A program made the position numbers and the translations under genes. A stretch of DNA of 11,723 bases from JBGTBQ01 sp041749275. Its GTDB lineage: Bacteria > Acidobacteriota > Blastocatellia > Pyrinomonadales > Pyrinomonadaceae. This document shows, piece after piece, positions 1-9,174 of the stretch. Each line of letters opens with the position of its first letter. Position 1 is the first letter of the stretch. The notes under the pieces were generated by a model, which saw only the letters and a program-made list of their open reading frames with translations, was not told the origin of the DNA and did not search any database. The stretch spans positions 1-11,723 of the forward strand of contig JBGTBQ010000383.1 in the NCBI GenBank assembly GCA_041749275.1. Reading direction: 5' to 3'.

Positions 1-2237
1 GCGTGCGCGTGGCGGCGGCGCTCACGCGCGCGGAGCGATACCGCAACCCCGGCGTCTCGACGCTGACCGAGTTTCTCGAACAGCGAGACGTGGATGCGCG
101 CGGCTCAATCAAGAGCTACCTGCTCGTCGAAAGACTCGATGACGTGCGTGTGTTTCTGCCAGTGGTCATGCTTGAAGAATGGCGGGCGCGGCTGGCGGGA
201 TTGTTCGACCGGACGTTTTCGCCGGACACGGCGGGCGTGTTGAAGGCCGCGCTCCTCGGCAACCGCCACGGGCTTTCGCGCGCGACCGCCGAACGCTTCC
301 GCGCGGGCGGCACCTTCCACGTGCTCGTCATCAGCGGAATGCACATCACTTTCATCGGCGGCGTGATGTGGCTTGTGGCGCGACGCTTGACGAAAAGCCA
401 CGCGCGGCAATGGCTGGTCGCGGTCGCGTCCGTGTGGTGCTACGCGGTCTTCGTTGGCGGCGAAGCCTCGGTCGTCCGTGCCGCTTTGATGTTCACGGTT
501 GTCGCGCTCGCGCCCGTATTAGGGCGGCGTTCACATGCGCTCAATGCGCTCGGTGGCGCGGCGCTGCTGCTGCTGGTGTGGCGACCGGCGAACCTCTTCG
601 ACCCGTCGTTCCAACTGACGTTCCTCTCGGTGCTGGCTATCGTCGCGCTCGCGTTGCCGCTGCTGTTGAGCTTGAAGACGGTCGGCGAATGGCGACCCAC
701 GAGCGCGACCCCGTACCCGCCGCGGTGTCCGCGCTGGTGGCTCGTCCTCGGCGAGCTGCTTTTCTGGAGCGACAGGCGCTGGCGGCGCGAGATGGCCCGT
801 TCCGCACACGATTACAGCCTCTTCAAAACTCCGCTCGCCGCGCAGCTCGACCGTTGGCGCGTCCAGCGTCTGCTCGGTTACATCTTCGCGGTGACGGTCG
901 TTTCGATAATCGTCCAACTCACGCTGCTGCCGCTCCTCGTTCTCTACTTTCATCGTCTCTCGCTCGCCGCGCCGCTCCTGAACGTTCTGGTCGGCGCGTT
1001 GATGGTTGTCCTCTCTTTCGCGGCGCTCGCGGCAACGGCGGTGTCGCACATCAGCGCCGTCGTCGCCGCCCCTCTCGTGTGGTTGGCTGAGAAGTCGAGT
1101 TGGCTCATGGCGCACTCGGTTGACCCGTTCGCCAAGTGGGGAGTGGCAAGCATGAGGCTCCCGGAATACTACGGCGCGGCGTCCGCGCTCTACGGCTTAT
1201 ACTTCCTGCCGCTTCTCGTGTTTATGTCCGCGCTCCGGCGTTGGCAACCGGTCGGCGGCGCGCCGACGACTGACGATGAGACGAAGCGCGAGGCGGCGAA
1301 CCGTCTTTTAAGGTTCGCGGCATTCGCCTACGTCGCGCTGCTCGCGCTTATCATTGTGCATCCGTTGAGCGCGGGGCGGCCCGATGGCCGGCTGCGCGTT
1401 GACTTCCTCGATGTGGGGCAGGGCGACGCGGCGCTCGTCACGTTGCCCGAAGGAACGACGTTGCTCGTTGATGGGGGCGGGCGTCCACGGTTCGATGCGC
1501 GCACGCGCTCCGGTGATGAAGAGAGTGTCGGACTCTTCGAGCGCGACTCGCGCGGGGTGGGCGAGGCGGTCGTCTCGGAATATCTGTGGTGGCGCGGACT
1601 CGACCGCGTCAACTACGTGTTGGCGACACACGCGGACGCGGATCACATGGACGGGCTGAACGACGTTCTGCGGAATTTCAAAGTCGGCGGTGTGCTCGTC
1701 GCACGTGCTCCCACCGGTGACGAAGAGTACGCGAAGTTCGCGGAGACAGCCGAGGGTGCGGGGACTCCGGTTTATCTCATCGGGCGCGGCGACCTGTTCC
1801 GCTTCGGCGGGACGACAATCGAAGTCCTCTGGCCTCCACACGTCGCTGACGCATCGCGTGCGAGGTCGGGCAATAACGACTCCGTGGTGTTAAGGCTTCG
1901 ACACGGCGGCAGAACGATCATCCTCGCGGGCGACATCGAGCGGGACGCGGAGGCGCAACTCGTCGCGGCCTCACCGGACGAACTGCGTTGCGATGCCCTC
2001 AAGGTCGCGCACCACGGCAGCCGCACATCCTCGACTGAAGCCTTCGCCGACGCGGCCCGGCCCACCTTCGCCATCATCTCCGTTGGCCGCGACTCTCCAC
2101 ACGGGCACCCCCACGCGGAAGTGGTTGCACGCTGGCGCGTACACGGCGCGGAAGTGTTGACCACGGGCGAGCGCGGCGCCATTACACTCAGCACGGACGG
2201 TCAAGATTTGAAAGTGGTAACTTTCGTAAGGCCGTGA
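1..2237 (+). CDS. comEC: ComEC/Rec2-family DNA uptake channel protein (5' partial)
   Basis: Inner-membrane channel that carries single-stranded transforming DNA into the cytoplasm in naturally competent bacteria. The reading frame is already open at the window edge (codon phase begins at base 3), so the N-terminus, probably with the first membrane segments, lies outside. The visible 744 residues start with the end of a DUF4131-like region (NPGVSTLTEFLEQRDVDARG). Next comes the Competence domain with the family stretch LLGNRHGLS...FHVLVISGMHI near residues 84-116, and many hydrophobic helices to about residue 455. From about residue 461 follows a metallo-beta-lactamase-like domain: FLDVGQGDAALV, the motif THADADH at 542-548, AGD with Asp644, VAHHGS at 668-673 and a late GHPHAEV. 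These metal-ligand positions look intact, so the nuclease-like domain is probably active. Both the channel and the lactamase-like parts are present, so this is not a stand-alone hydrolase. It ends in TGA and is followed by a terminator-like structure. Family call is firm; actual competence is inferred. Confidence 0.93.
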   Translation, partial: VRVAAALTRAERYRNPGVSTLTEFLEQRDVDARGSIKSYLLVERLDDVRVFLPVVMLEEWRARLAGLFDRTFSPDTAGVLKAALLGNRHGLSRATAERFRAGGTFHVLVISGMHITFIGGVMWLVARRLTKSHARQWLVAVASVWCYAVFVGGEASVVRAALMFTVVALAPVLGRRSHALNALGGAALLLLVWRPANLFDPSFQLTFLSVLAIVALALPLLLSLKTVGEWRPTSATPYPPRCPRWWLVLGELLFWSDRRWRREMARSAHDYSLFKTPLAAQLDRWRVQRLLGYIFAVTVVSIIVQLTLLPLLVLYFHRLSLAAPLLNVLVGALMVVLSFAALAATAVSHISAVVAAPLVWLAEKSSWLMAHSVDPFAKWGVASMRLPEYYGAASALYGLYFLPLLVFMSALRRWQPVGGAPTTDDETKREAANRLLRFAAFAYVALLALIIVHPLSAGRPDGRLRVDFLDVGQGDAALVTLPEGTTLLVDGGGRPRFDARTRSGDEESVGLFERDSRGVGEAVVSEYLWWRGLDRVNYVLATHADADHMDGLNDVLRNFKVGGVLVARAPTGDEEYAKFAETAEGAGTPVYLIGRGDLFRFGGTTIEVLWPPHVADASRARSGNNDSVVLRLRHGGRTIILAGDIERDAEAQLVAASPDELRCDALKVAHHGSRTSSTEAFADAARPTFAIISVGRDSPHGHPHAEVVARWRVHGAEVLTTGERGAITLSTDGQDLKVVTFVRP

Positions 2238-2301
2238 ACCGTGACAAGTCATTCGAATTGCGGAACGAAATAATACCGGGTTGGAGCAACACCGGAGGGT
2301 A

Positions 2302-2371
2302 AGAGTTCAACCTTGAGCTGGCTCTTGCTCAAGAGGGTGCAAACTAAAGTTTGAACTCTCAACTCTTTTTT
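2302..2371 (+). terminator. Probable Rho-independent terminator of comEC
   Basis: Nested inverted repeats lie 65 bp after the comEC stop: AGAGTTCAA (2302-2310) pairs with TTGAACTCT (2351-2359), and inside it CTTGAG (2312-2317) pairs with CTCAAG (2328-2333). A run of six T follows at 2366-2371 on the plus strand. The outer stem has a long interior, so the folded form would be branched. It also sits at the convergent end of the ComEA-like gene. Confidence 0.55.
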
Positions 2372-2392
2372 CAACGCATCTTGGCATAAGGC

Positions 2393-2740
2393 TCACTCCG
2401 TTGTAATGAAGGGTCGCAACTCGCGGAAGCGGCGCTCGCTGATGCCGCGCACCAGCATCAGGTGCTCGACGCGCCGGAACGGGCCGTGGTGCTCGCGGTG
2501 TTCGACGATGCGCGCGGCGAGCGCCGGCCCGATGCCGGGCAACTTCTCCAACTCCTCGCGCGAAGCTCTGTTAATCGAGAGGAGCGGTTGTGAATCCGTG
2601 GTCTGTGTGGGCCGTGATGAAACGTTTTCGGAGACGATGTGCGTGCGGCGTGGCAATTTGACGCAAGCGGATGTTAACGCCGCGGCGAGGAGGCAGTGTG
2701 AGCAATAACGGACGAGAGCTTGAAAAAAGCTTCGTTCCAT
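2393..2740 (-). CDS. ComEA-like helix-hairpin-helix protein, probable lipoprotein
   Basis: Small protein of 115 residues. The C-terminal part (about residues 55-112) holds two helix-hairpin-helix motifs, with the typical INRASREELEKLPGIGP followed by LAARIVEHREHHGPF and a second VRGISERRFRELRPF. This is the DNA-binding module of ComEA, the receptor that hands double-stranded DNA to the uptake machinery. The N-terminus has a hydrophobic stretch (CLLAAALTSAC) ending in a lipobox-like L-T-S-A-C at about residues 22-26. The protein could therefore be lipid-anchored on the periplasmic side rather than held by a membrane helix. It converges with comEC, which supports a DNA-uptake role but not co-transcription. 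The ATG at 2740 is used because it precedes the signal sequence; no clear Shine-Dalgarno is seen. A general HhH protein without a competence role remains possible. Confidence 0.82.
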   Translation of the reverse strand: MERSFFQALVRYCSHCLLAAALTSACVKLPRRTHIVSENVSSRPTQTTDSQPLLSINRASREELEKLPGIGPALAARIVEHREHHGPFRRVEHLMLVRGISERRFRELRPFITTE

Positions 2741-2843
2741 ATCCGCATTCGCGTCTTTGAGATGAACTTGTGAGACCTTGCCGCGATTGTGTGCAAAATG
2801 CTAGAAGTCTAAAGTTGTCAGAAACTTGTAACGTGAAAACTCG

Positions 2844-2882
2844 ACTTTTCCACAGACTTTTCCACAGAAACTGTGGAAAAGT
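2844..2882. promoter_or_regulatory. Cluster of three DnaA-box-like sites in a direct plus inverted 12-mer repeat
   Basis: The 12-mer ACTTTTCCACAG occurs at 2844-2855 and directly again at 2856-2867. After a 3-nt gap (AAA) it appears inverted at 2871-2882. Each copy contains TTTTCCACA (2846-2854, 2858-2866, and reverse 2872-2880), which matches the relaxed DnaA-box consensus TTWTNCACA. The spacer between ftsK and the ComEA-like gene is visibly AT-richer than the genes. Binding by DnaA is inferred. The inverted pair could also form a hairpin, but no T-run follows on either strand, so an intrinsic terminator is unlikely. Confidence 0.5.
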
Positions 2883-2937
2883 TGTCGAAATCTTTCCGAG
2901 CTTTGATTGAAGCAAACGCCCTTCTAATCCCCAAGTT

Positions 2938-5586
<2,649 letters not shown>

Positions 5587-5592
5587 TAGTCA

Positions 5593-5596
5593 CTCC
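5593..5596 (-). promoter_or_regulatory. Ribosome binding site of ftsK
   Basis: GGAG on the minus strand, six bases before the ATG at 5586. It supports this start over alternatives further upstream or inside the gene. Confidence 0.6.
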
Positions 5597-5644
5597 ATGA
5601 AGCAGAGGTTGGAAGCTTGAAGTCAGAGGCAAGTGAGAAGACGC

Positions 5645-5664
5645 GGATTTGAAATCACAAATCC
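5645..5664. repeat. Short inverted repeat upstream of ftsK
   Basis: GGATTTG (5645-5651) and CAAATCC (5658-5664) form a perfect 7-bp stem with a 6-nt loop in the ftsK leader region. It may be an operator or a degenerate heptamer repeat; nothing in the sequence decides. Confidence 0.35.
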
Positions 5665-5675
5665 CGATTCTCGAA

Positions 5676-5713
5676 ACCGGAAGTCAGAAAGAGGGGTTTC
5701 ACTGACTTCCGGT
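5676..5713 (-). terminator. Hairpin downstream of prfB, possible terminator
   Basis: ACCGGAAGTCAG (5676-5687) pairs perfectly with CTGACTTCCGGT (5702-5713). The stem can be extended inward by AAA/TTT around a GAGGGG loop with a two-base bulge. It begins about 25 bp after the prfB stop on the minus strand. The bases after it are TTTCGAG, so the U-tract is weak; it may end lnt-prfB transcripts only partly, or protect their 3' end. Confidence 0.45.
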
Positions 5714-5738
5714 CGCCGGCTGCTGACCCCGTATCAAT

Positions 5739-6861
5739 TCACGCCGCGCGGCGCGAGAGCAGGTAAGAGTGTATAAAGTCGTCGAGGTCGCCCGCGAGCA
5801 CGGCGTCCACGTCGCCGCGCTCGTGTTTGGTGCGCGCGTCCTTCACCAAACGGTAGGGCGCGAGCACGTAGTTGCGTATCTGCGAGCCGAAGGAGATGTC
5901 GGCCTTAGTCGCTTCGAGCACGGCGGTCTCGGCACGACGCTTCTCAATCTCCAGTTCGTAGAGACGCGAGCGCAAGACCTTCATCGCCACCGCGCGGTTC
6001 TGGTGCTGCGAACGCTGGTTCTGGCAGGCGACGACGATCCCCGTCGGCAGATGCGTGATTCGCACCGCCGAGTCGGTCGTGTTGATGTGCTGCCCACCCG
6101 CGCCGGTCGCGCGGTACGTGTCCACGCGCAAATCCTTGTCGTTGATCTCGACCTCGATGTTCTCGTCAATCTCCGGCGAGACGAAGAGCGAGGCGAAACT
6201 CGTGTGGCGTCGCGCCGCCTGATCGAACGGCGAGATGCGAACCAGCCGGTGCACGCCCGCCTCCGCCGAGAGCAGACCGTAGGCATACTCGCCTTCGACG
6301 CGGAAGGTAACGTTCTTCAGGCCCGCCTCTTCGCCCGGTTGATAGTCGAGCACTTCGGTCTTGAACCCGCGCCGGTCAGCCCACTTCAGATACATCTTGA
6401 GAAGCATCTCGGCCCAGTCCTGCGACTCGGTGCCGCCCGCGCCGGGATGGATCGTGCAGATGGCGTTCAGCGCGTCCGACTCGCCCGACAAAAGCATCTC
6501 CGTCTCCGCCTGATCTACGTCGTGTTCGAGGCGTTCGATCAGCCCCCGCAACTCGCCCCACGACGTTTCATCTTCCTCGGCGAATTCAAAGAGCACCGCG
6601 GCGTCGGCGACCGAAGACTCGAAGCCTTCCTGTCTGGCGATGACCCGTTCCAGACGGCTCCGTTGTTGAAGGAGTTTCTGCGCCGCTTCCTGATCCGACC
6701 AGAAATCGGGCGCCGAAGCCTGCATGACAATGCGCGCGAGTTCCTCGCGCTTCGCCGCTACATCAAAGAAACCTCCCGAGTTGCTCGACGCGCGTGCGTA
6801 GCTCTTCGGCCCGTGCGCGCAAATCGCGTTGTTCGTCGTCTCTTAAAGGTAAACTGCTCAC
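5739..6861 (-). CDS. prfB: Peptide chain release factor 2 (RF2), with +1 programmed frameshift
   Basis: Class I release factor that reads UAA and UGA and triggers peptide release. Zero-frame translation starts at GTG (6861-6859), with GGAGG seven bases upstream, and runs 32 codons to CTT before an in-frame TGA (6765-6763). A +1 shift skips the T at 6765 and continues as DVAAKREELARIVMQASAPDFW into the long frame, ending at TGA (5741-5739). Reconstructed protein is about 373 residues, close to E. coli RF2 (365). Key motifs in the fused protein are SPF (about 210-212), the codon-recognition tripeptide of RF2, and GGQ (about 255-257, GAGGQHINTTDSAVRITH), which acts in the peptidyl-transferase centre. 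SPF rather than PxT separates it from RF1. It lies 40 bp after lnt on the same strand, so the two probably form an operon. A call starting at the internal ATG 6725 would lose 45 residues. Confidence 0.95.
6763..6777 (-). promoter_or_regulatory. RF2 autoregulatory +1 frameshift site
   Basis: Minus strand reads GGGAGG (6777-6772), three bases TTT, the slippery codon CTT (6768-6766) and the in-frame stop TGA (6765-6763). This copies the E. coli prfB arrangement: an internal Shine-Dalgarno-like hexamer three bases before CTT TGA. When RF2 is scarce the ribosome pauses at UGA and slips +1; when RF2 is plentiful it terminates. The known mechanism is taken from the family; the elements are visible here. 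Confidence 0.93.
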
Positions 6862-6868
6862 TGTCTAT

Positions 6869-6873
6869 CCTCC
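6869..6873 (-). promoter_or_regulatory. Ribosome binding site of prfB
   Basis: GGAGG on the minus strand, seven bases before the GTG at 6861. It fixes the true start upstream of the frameshift site, inside the 40-bp lnt-prfB gap. Confidence 0.8.
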
Positions 6874-6901
6874 GTAAGTTACATTCAATAGATAGCTCTG
6901 A

Positions 6902-8524
6902 TTATCGCGTGTCCGAAAGCCGTCTCTTTCTGAAGGACAACGCCACGGCCAACAGGCTCACGATTGAGCACGCGGCAACGAAGCCGTCGCCGCGCGCGAC
7001 ATAAAAAGTCTCCCCGCCGCCGGAGCGCGCAACCGGCCACGCCCGCGCCCCCAACGTATACTTCTCAATCGCGTCCGAGAGTTCGCCGCGCGGCGAGATG
7101 CGTGCGGTGAGACCTGTGTTCGTCACCCGCAGAACCGGGCGGCCTGTCTCGACGGCGCGGAAGACCGCGTTCGCCAGATGCTGCCGCAAGACGCCGGTGT
7201 CGCCCTGATAAGCGTCGTTCGTGATTTCAATCAGCACGTCCGCGCCTTCCTGCGTGAACCGCCGCGTGATGTGCGGATAGGCCGACTCAAGACAGATGAG
7301 AACTCCGGCGCGCGGCGCTCCCGCTTTCTCTCCGCCAAGCGGCATCAATGCGTAGCGCGTGCCCGGCGTGAACTCGCCGACGATGCCCCGCACGGAGCCA
7401 GAGCCGGGCAGCCAACTCGGCAGCGGGACGTATTCGCCGAACGGCATCAGGCGAATCTTATCATACTGCGCGACGAGGCGACCCTCTTCATTTATGAGAA
7501 CGGCGGCGTTGTATGCCCCGTCGCCGGGCGCCGGTTCGAGCGAATTGAAGAGGAGCGAGGCGCGATGCACGCGCGTAAAGCGCGAGGCCGTCTCGCGGAA
7601 CTCGGCGTTGCGCGCGAAAGAAAAGTTCATCGGCGATTCGGGCCAGACGACAACGCGCGCCGGCCTCTCGTCGAGAGCGCCGAGCGCCCGCTCGCTCGCG
7701 GCGAAGTGCTGCCGCGTGAGCGCCGCCATCTCGGACGCCGGGCGGTCGAAGTCCGGGATGACGTTCGGCTGTACGGCGACGACCATCGCGCCCGGCTCGC
7801 TCTCCGCGTCAGGCGTCGAGGTTAAGTTGAAACCGACGACGATAAGAACGACCGCCGCGAGCACTGCCGCGGATGTCAGGACAGCGCGCCTCTCATGTTT
7901 GAGCAGGGTATATGCGAGCGCGGCATTAAAAGAGACAACGAGAAAGCCGACGGCATAGACTCCGCCGAAGCGTGCGCTCTGGATGAACTGCGGGACGAAA
8001 GCTTGCGAGTAGCCGACCGCGTTCCAGAGTTGCCCCGTCACGCCGAGCCGCGCCCATTCGAGCGACGCCCACAGCGCGGGCGCAATGAAGAGCGCCCGCG
8101 CGCCCCAGCGCATATACAAACGAGCGAGCGCCGCCGCGCACAACGCGGGGAAGAATCCGACCGCCAGCGCGCCGGGCAAGAGAAGCGGGTAAGCGAGCCA
8201 CGCCGGGATGCCGGCGTAGTGGATCATCGGATAGGTGAGCCAGTGACAGGAGGCGTAGAAGAAGAGCGTGCCCGTCAGCCAACCGAGCAGAAACGCGCGG
8301 GGCGCGTGCGTGCGTCGCGTGATTGCGAAGAGCAGCGGGACGAGTCCGACCCACGCCAGCGGCCACAAGTCGAAATCGGGGAAGGCGAGGACGAGCAGGG
8401 CGGCTGAGAGAGTCGCCAAGCTGGTTTCAGCGAGCGTCGGCACGGCGGCACTCGCACGTCGCGCGAGCGCTCTGAAGCGACGCCCTTCGCTCGCGTTCGC
8501 GTCGAGTAATACGGCATCCTGCAC
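6902..8524 (-). CDS. lnt: Apolipoprotein N-acyltransferase
   Basis: Inner-membrane enzyme that adds the third acyl chain, taken from phospholipid, to the N-terminal cysteine of lipoproteins: the last maturation step before sorting to the outer membrane. 540 residues. Several hydrophobic segments fill residues 30-245, including the characteristic LVLAFPDFDLWPLAWVGLVPLLF. A nitrilase-like domain follows with the catalytic triad visible: Glu296 in WPESP, Lys356 in YDKIRLMPFGEYVPL and Cys411 in VLICLESAYP, with spacing like E. coli Glu267-Lys335-Cys387. A final membrane helix lies near residues 513-530. The GTG at 8524 is the first start after an in-frame TAA at 8534-8536. It has no clear Shine-Dalgarno, so a start a little inside (for example Val29) cannot be excluded. 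prfB follows after 40 bp. Confidence 0.94.
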   Translation of the reverse strand: MQDAVLLDANASEGRRFRALARRASAAVPTLAETSLATLSAALLVLAFPDFDLWPLAWVGLVPLLFAITRRTHAPRAFLLGWLTGTLFFYASCHWLTYPMIHYAGIPAWLAYPLLLPGALAVGFFPALCAAALARLYMRWGARALFIAPALWASLEWARLGVTGQLWNAVGYSQAFVPQFIQSARFGGVYAVGFLVVSFNAALAYTLLKHERRAVLTSAAVLAAVVLIVVGFNLTSTPDAESEPGAMVVAVQPNVIPDFDRPASEMAALTRQHFAASERALGALDERPARVVVWPESPMNFSFARNAEFRETASRFTRVHRASLLFNSLEPAPGDGAYNAAVLINEEGRLVAQYDKIRLMPFGEYVPLPSWLPGSGSVRGIVGEFTPGTRYALMPLGGEKAGAPRAGVLICLESAYPHITRRFTQEGADVLIEITNDAYQGDTGVLRQHLANAVFRAVETGRPVLRVTNTGLTARISPRGELSDAIEKYTLGARAWPVARSGGGETFYVARGDGFVAACSIVSLLAVALSFRKRRLSDTR

Positions 8525-8668
8525 GGGCGGAGTTTAACAGAGCGGCTCATCCACCGTCATGGTGAGGGCCTTCCCTCCGGCTCGAAAAAAATAAATCCGG
8601 CGTGCGTCAAATCGTCTGCCCGGCTAACGGAAAAAGACAGAATTCAACACAAATCGTCACCCTATATG

Positions 8669-8760
8669 TGACATTTTTTTGTCGCCGTGAAATCTCTCGA
8701 CAGGGAAGCAGGATGAAGTGAGATGTCAATTTGTCGCCACTAATTGACATCTTCGTCGCC
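8669..8760. repeat. Three spaced TGACA...GTCGCC motifs
   Basis: Related motifs on the plus strand: TGACATTTTTTTGTCGCC (8669-8686), TGTCAATTTGTCGCC (8724-8738) and TGACATCTTCGTCGCC (8745-8760). The shared layout is TGACA-like, a T-rich stretch, then GTCGCC. Such arrays suggest repeated protein binding sites, either of a regulator or of a TnsB/TniA-type transposase at an element end. No transposase gene is near. Confidence 0.45.
8721..8752. repeat. Perfect 11-bp inverted repeat
   Basis: AGATGTCAATT (8721-8731) and AATTGACATCT (8742-8752) are perfect inverted arms with a 10-nt spacer. Both arms contain TTGACA on opposite strands. It could be a dimeric repressor operator or a hairpin. It lies about 200 bp upstream of lnt. 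Confidence 0.5.
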
Positions 8761-8770
8761 CGCGGGCGAC
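8755..8770. repeat. 16-bp perfect palindrome
   Basis: GTCGCCCGCGGGCGAC is fully self-complementary and begins three bases after the preceding inverted repeat. It may be a binding site for a symmetric dimer; function unknown. Confidence 0.45.
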
Positions 8771-8821
8771 ACCGTATAGCTTGAATCGTCTCGAAAAAAG
8801 GAAAAAGACCCCAAAAGCAGG

Positions 8822-8846
8822 AGAACCCGGCTGGGGGCCAGGTTCT
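8822..8846 (-). terminator. Possible intrinsic terminator downstream of the TPR gene
   Basis: AGAACC (8822-8827) pairs with GGTTCT (8841-8846), with an inner GGC/GCC extension across one mismatch and a 5-nt loop. On the minus strand the hairpin is followed by CCTGCTTTTGGGGTCTTTTTCC-like T-rich sequence after four bases. It is about 330 bp after the TPR stop, so an untranslated tail containing the heptamer arrays would precede it. Confidence 0.35.
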
Positions 8847-8997
8847 TGAAAGGTTGGGAATTTGATTGGGACGCTCGGCGGGCGGCTGGCGTAGCGGCAG
8901 GCCACGCTCAGAGAAGTGACGGCGGCGGGGTCACGGTTTAACTTCTTCCGTGCTTGCCGCTGTTACCTAGAGCACACCGCGTGCCACAAATAGGCAA

Positions 8998-9109
8998 GGA
9001 TGAAGGATGAGGGATGAGGGATGAGGGATGAGGGATGAGGGATGAGGGATGAGGGATGAGGGATGAGGGATGAGGGATGAGGGATGAGGGATGAGGGATG
9101 AGGGATGAA
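8998..9109. repeat. Heptanucleotide tandem array GGATGAR, 16 units
   Basis: One GGATGAA, fourteen perfect GGATGAG and a final GGATGAA run without interruption over 112 bp. Perfect identity of the units points to recent expansion by slippage. Arrays of this kind resemble the short tandemly repeated heptamers known from some cyanobacterial genomes. No stop-free coding meaning is credible. Confidence 0.95.
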
Positions 9110-9145
9110 GTGAAGACTATTCAACAAGCGTTGAACCGTCTGTTC

Positions 9146-9173
9146 TTCATCCTTCATCCTTCATCCTTCATCC
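9146..9173. repeat. Inverted heptamer array TTCATCC, 4 units
   Basis: Four perfect TTCATCC units, the reverse complement of GGATGAA, end one base before the TAA of the TPR gene. They can pair with the facing GGATGAR array, allowing a stem of up to 28 bp with a few G-T pairs, around a 36-bp centre (9110-9145). That centre has its own small hairpin, TTCAAC (9120-9125) with GTTGAA (9130-9135). Confidence 0.9.
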
Positions 9174-9174
9174 T

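Larger units (their letters stand above)
8525..9174. other. 650-bp gene-free region rich in repeats and hairpins
   Basis: It lies upstream of lnt and downstream of the TPR gene. No convincing gene is present: open frames inside the heptamer array encode only periodic HPSSLIP-type peptide. Near 8640-8770 are inverted repeats and spaced TGACA...GTCGCC motifs, at 8822-8846 a terminator-like hairpin, at 8894-8960 nested inverted repeats, and from 8998 the heptamer arrays. The lnt promoter must lie on the minus strand here, but I could not find a convincing -35/-10 pair. Confidence 0.6.

Noticed and set aside
2844..2882. Intrinsic terminator for ftsK
   Set aside because: The inverted pair would make a good stem, but no T-run follows on the minus strand; a third direct copy follows instead.
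5769..7004. Long open frame on the plus strand opposite prfB
   Set aside because: It is antisense to a clearly conserved gene, Arg-rich with no domain, and typical of GC-rich shadow frames. The same applies to long open frames opposite ftsK, comEC, lnt and the TPR gene.
8534..8560. Leader peptide MTVDEPLC upstream of lnt
   Set aside because: The GGAGG is 13 bases from the ATG, there is no amino-acid bias pointing to attenuation, and it may be chance.
8744..8780. Promoter TTGACA with TATAGC on the plus strand
   Set aside because: The spacing is about 25 bp, too long for a sigma-70 promoter, and no gene follows on that strand.
8998..9109. FtsK orientation motifs (KOPS or SRS-like) in the G-rich heptamers
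   Set aside because: GGATGAG units match neither GGGNAGGG nor GAGAAGGG, and local tandem slippage explains them better.
8963..9157. Small protein with HPSSLIP repeats on the minus strand
   Set aside because: The peptide is only the translation of the heptamer array; there is no ribosome binding site and the flanks look noncoding.
8998..9173. CRISPR array
   Set aside because: Units are 7 bp and contiguous with no unique spacers, and no cas genes are nearby.
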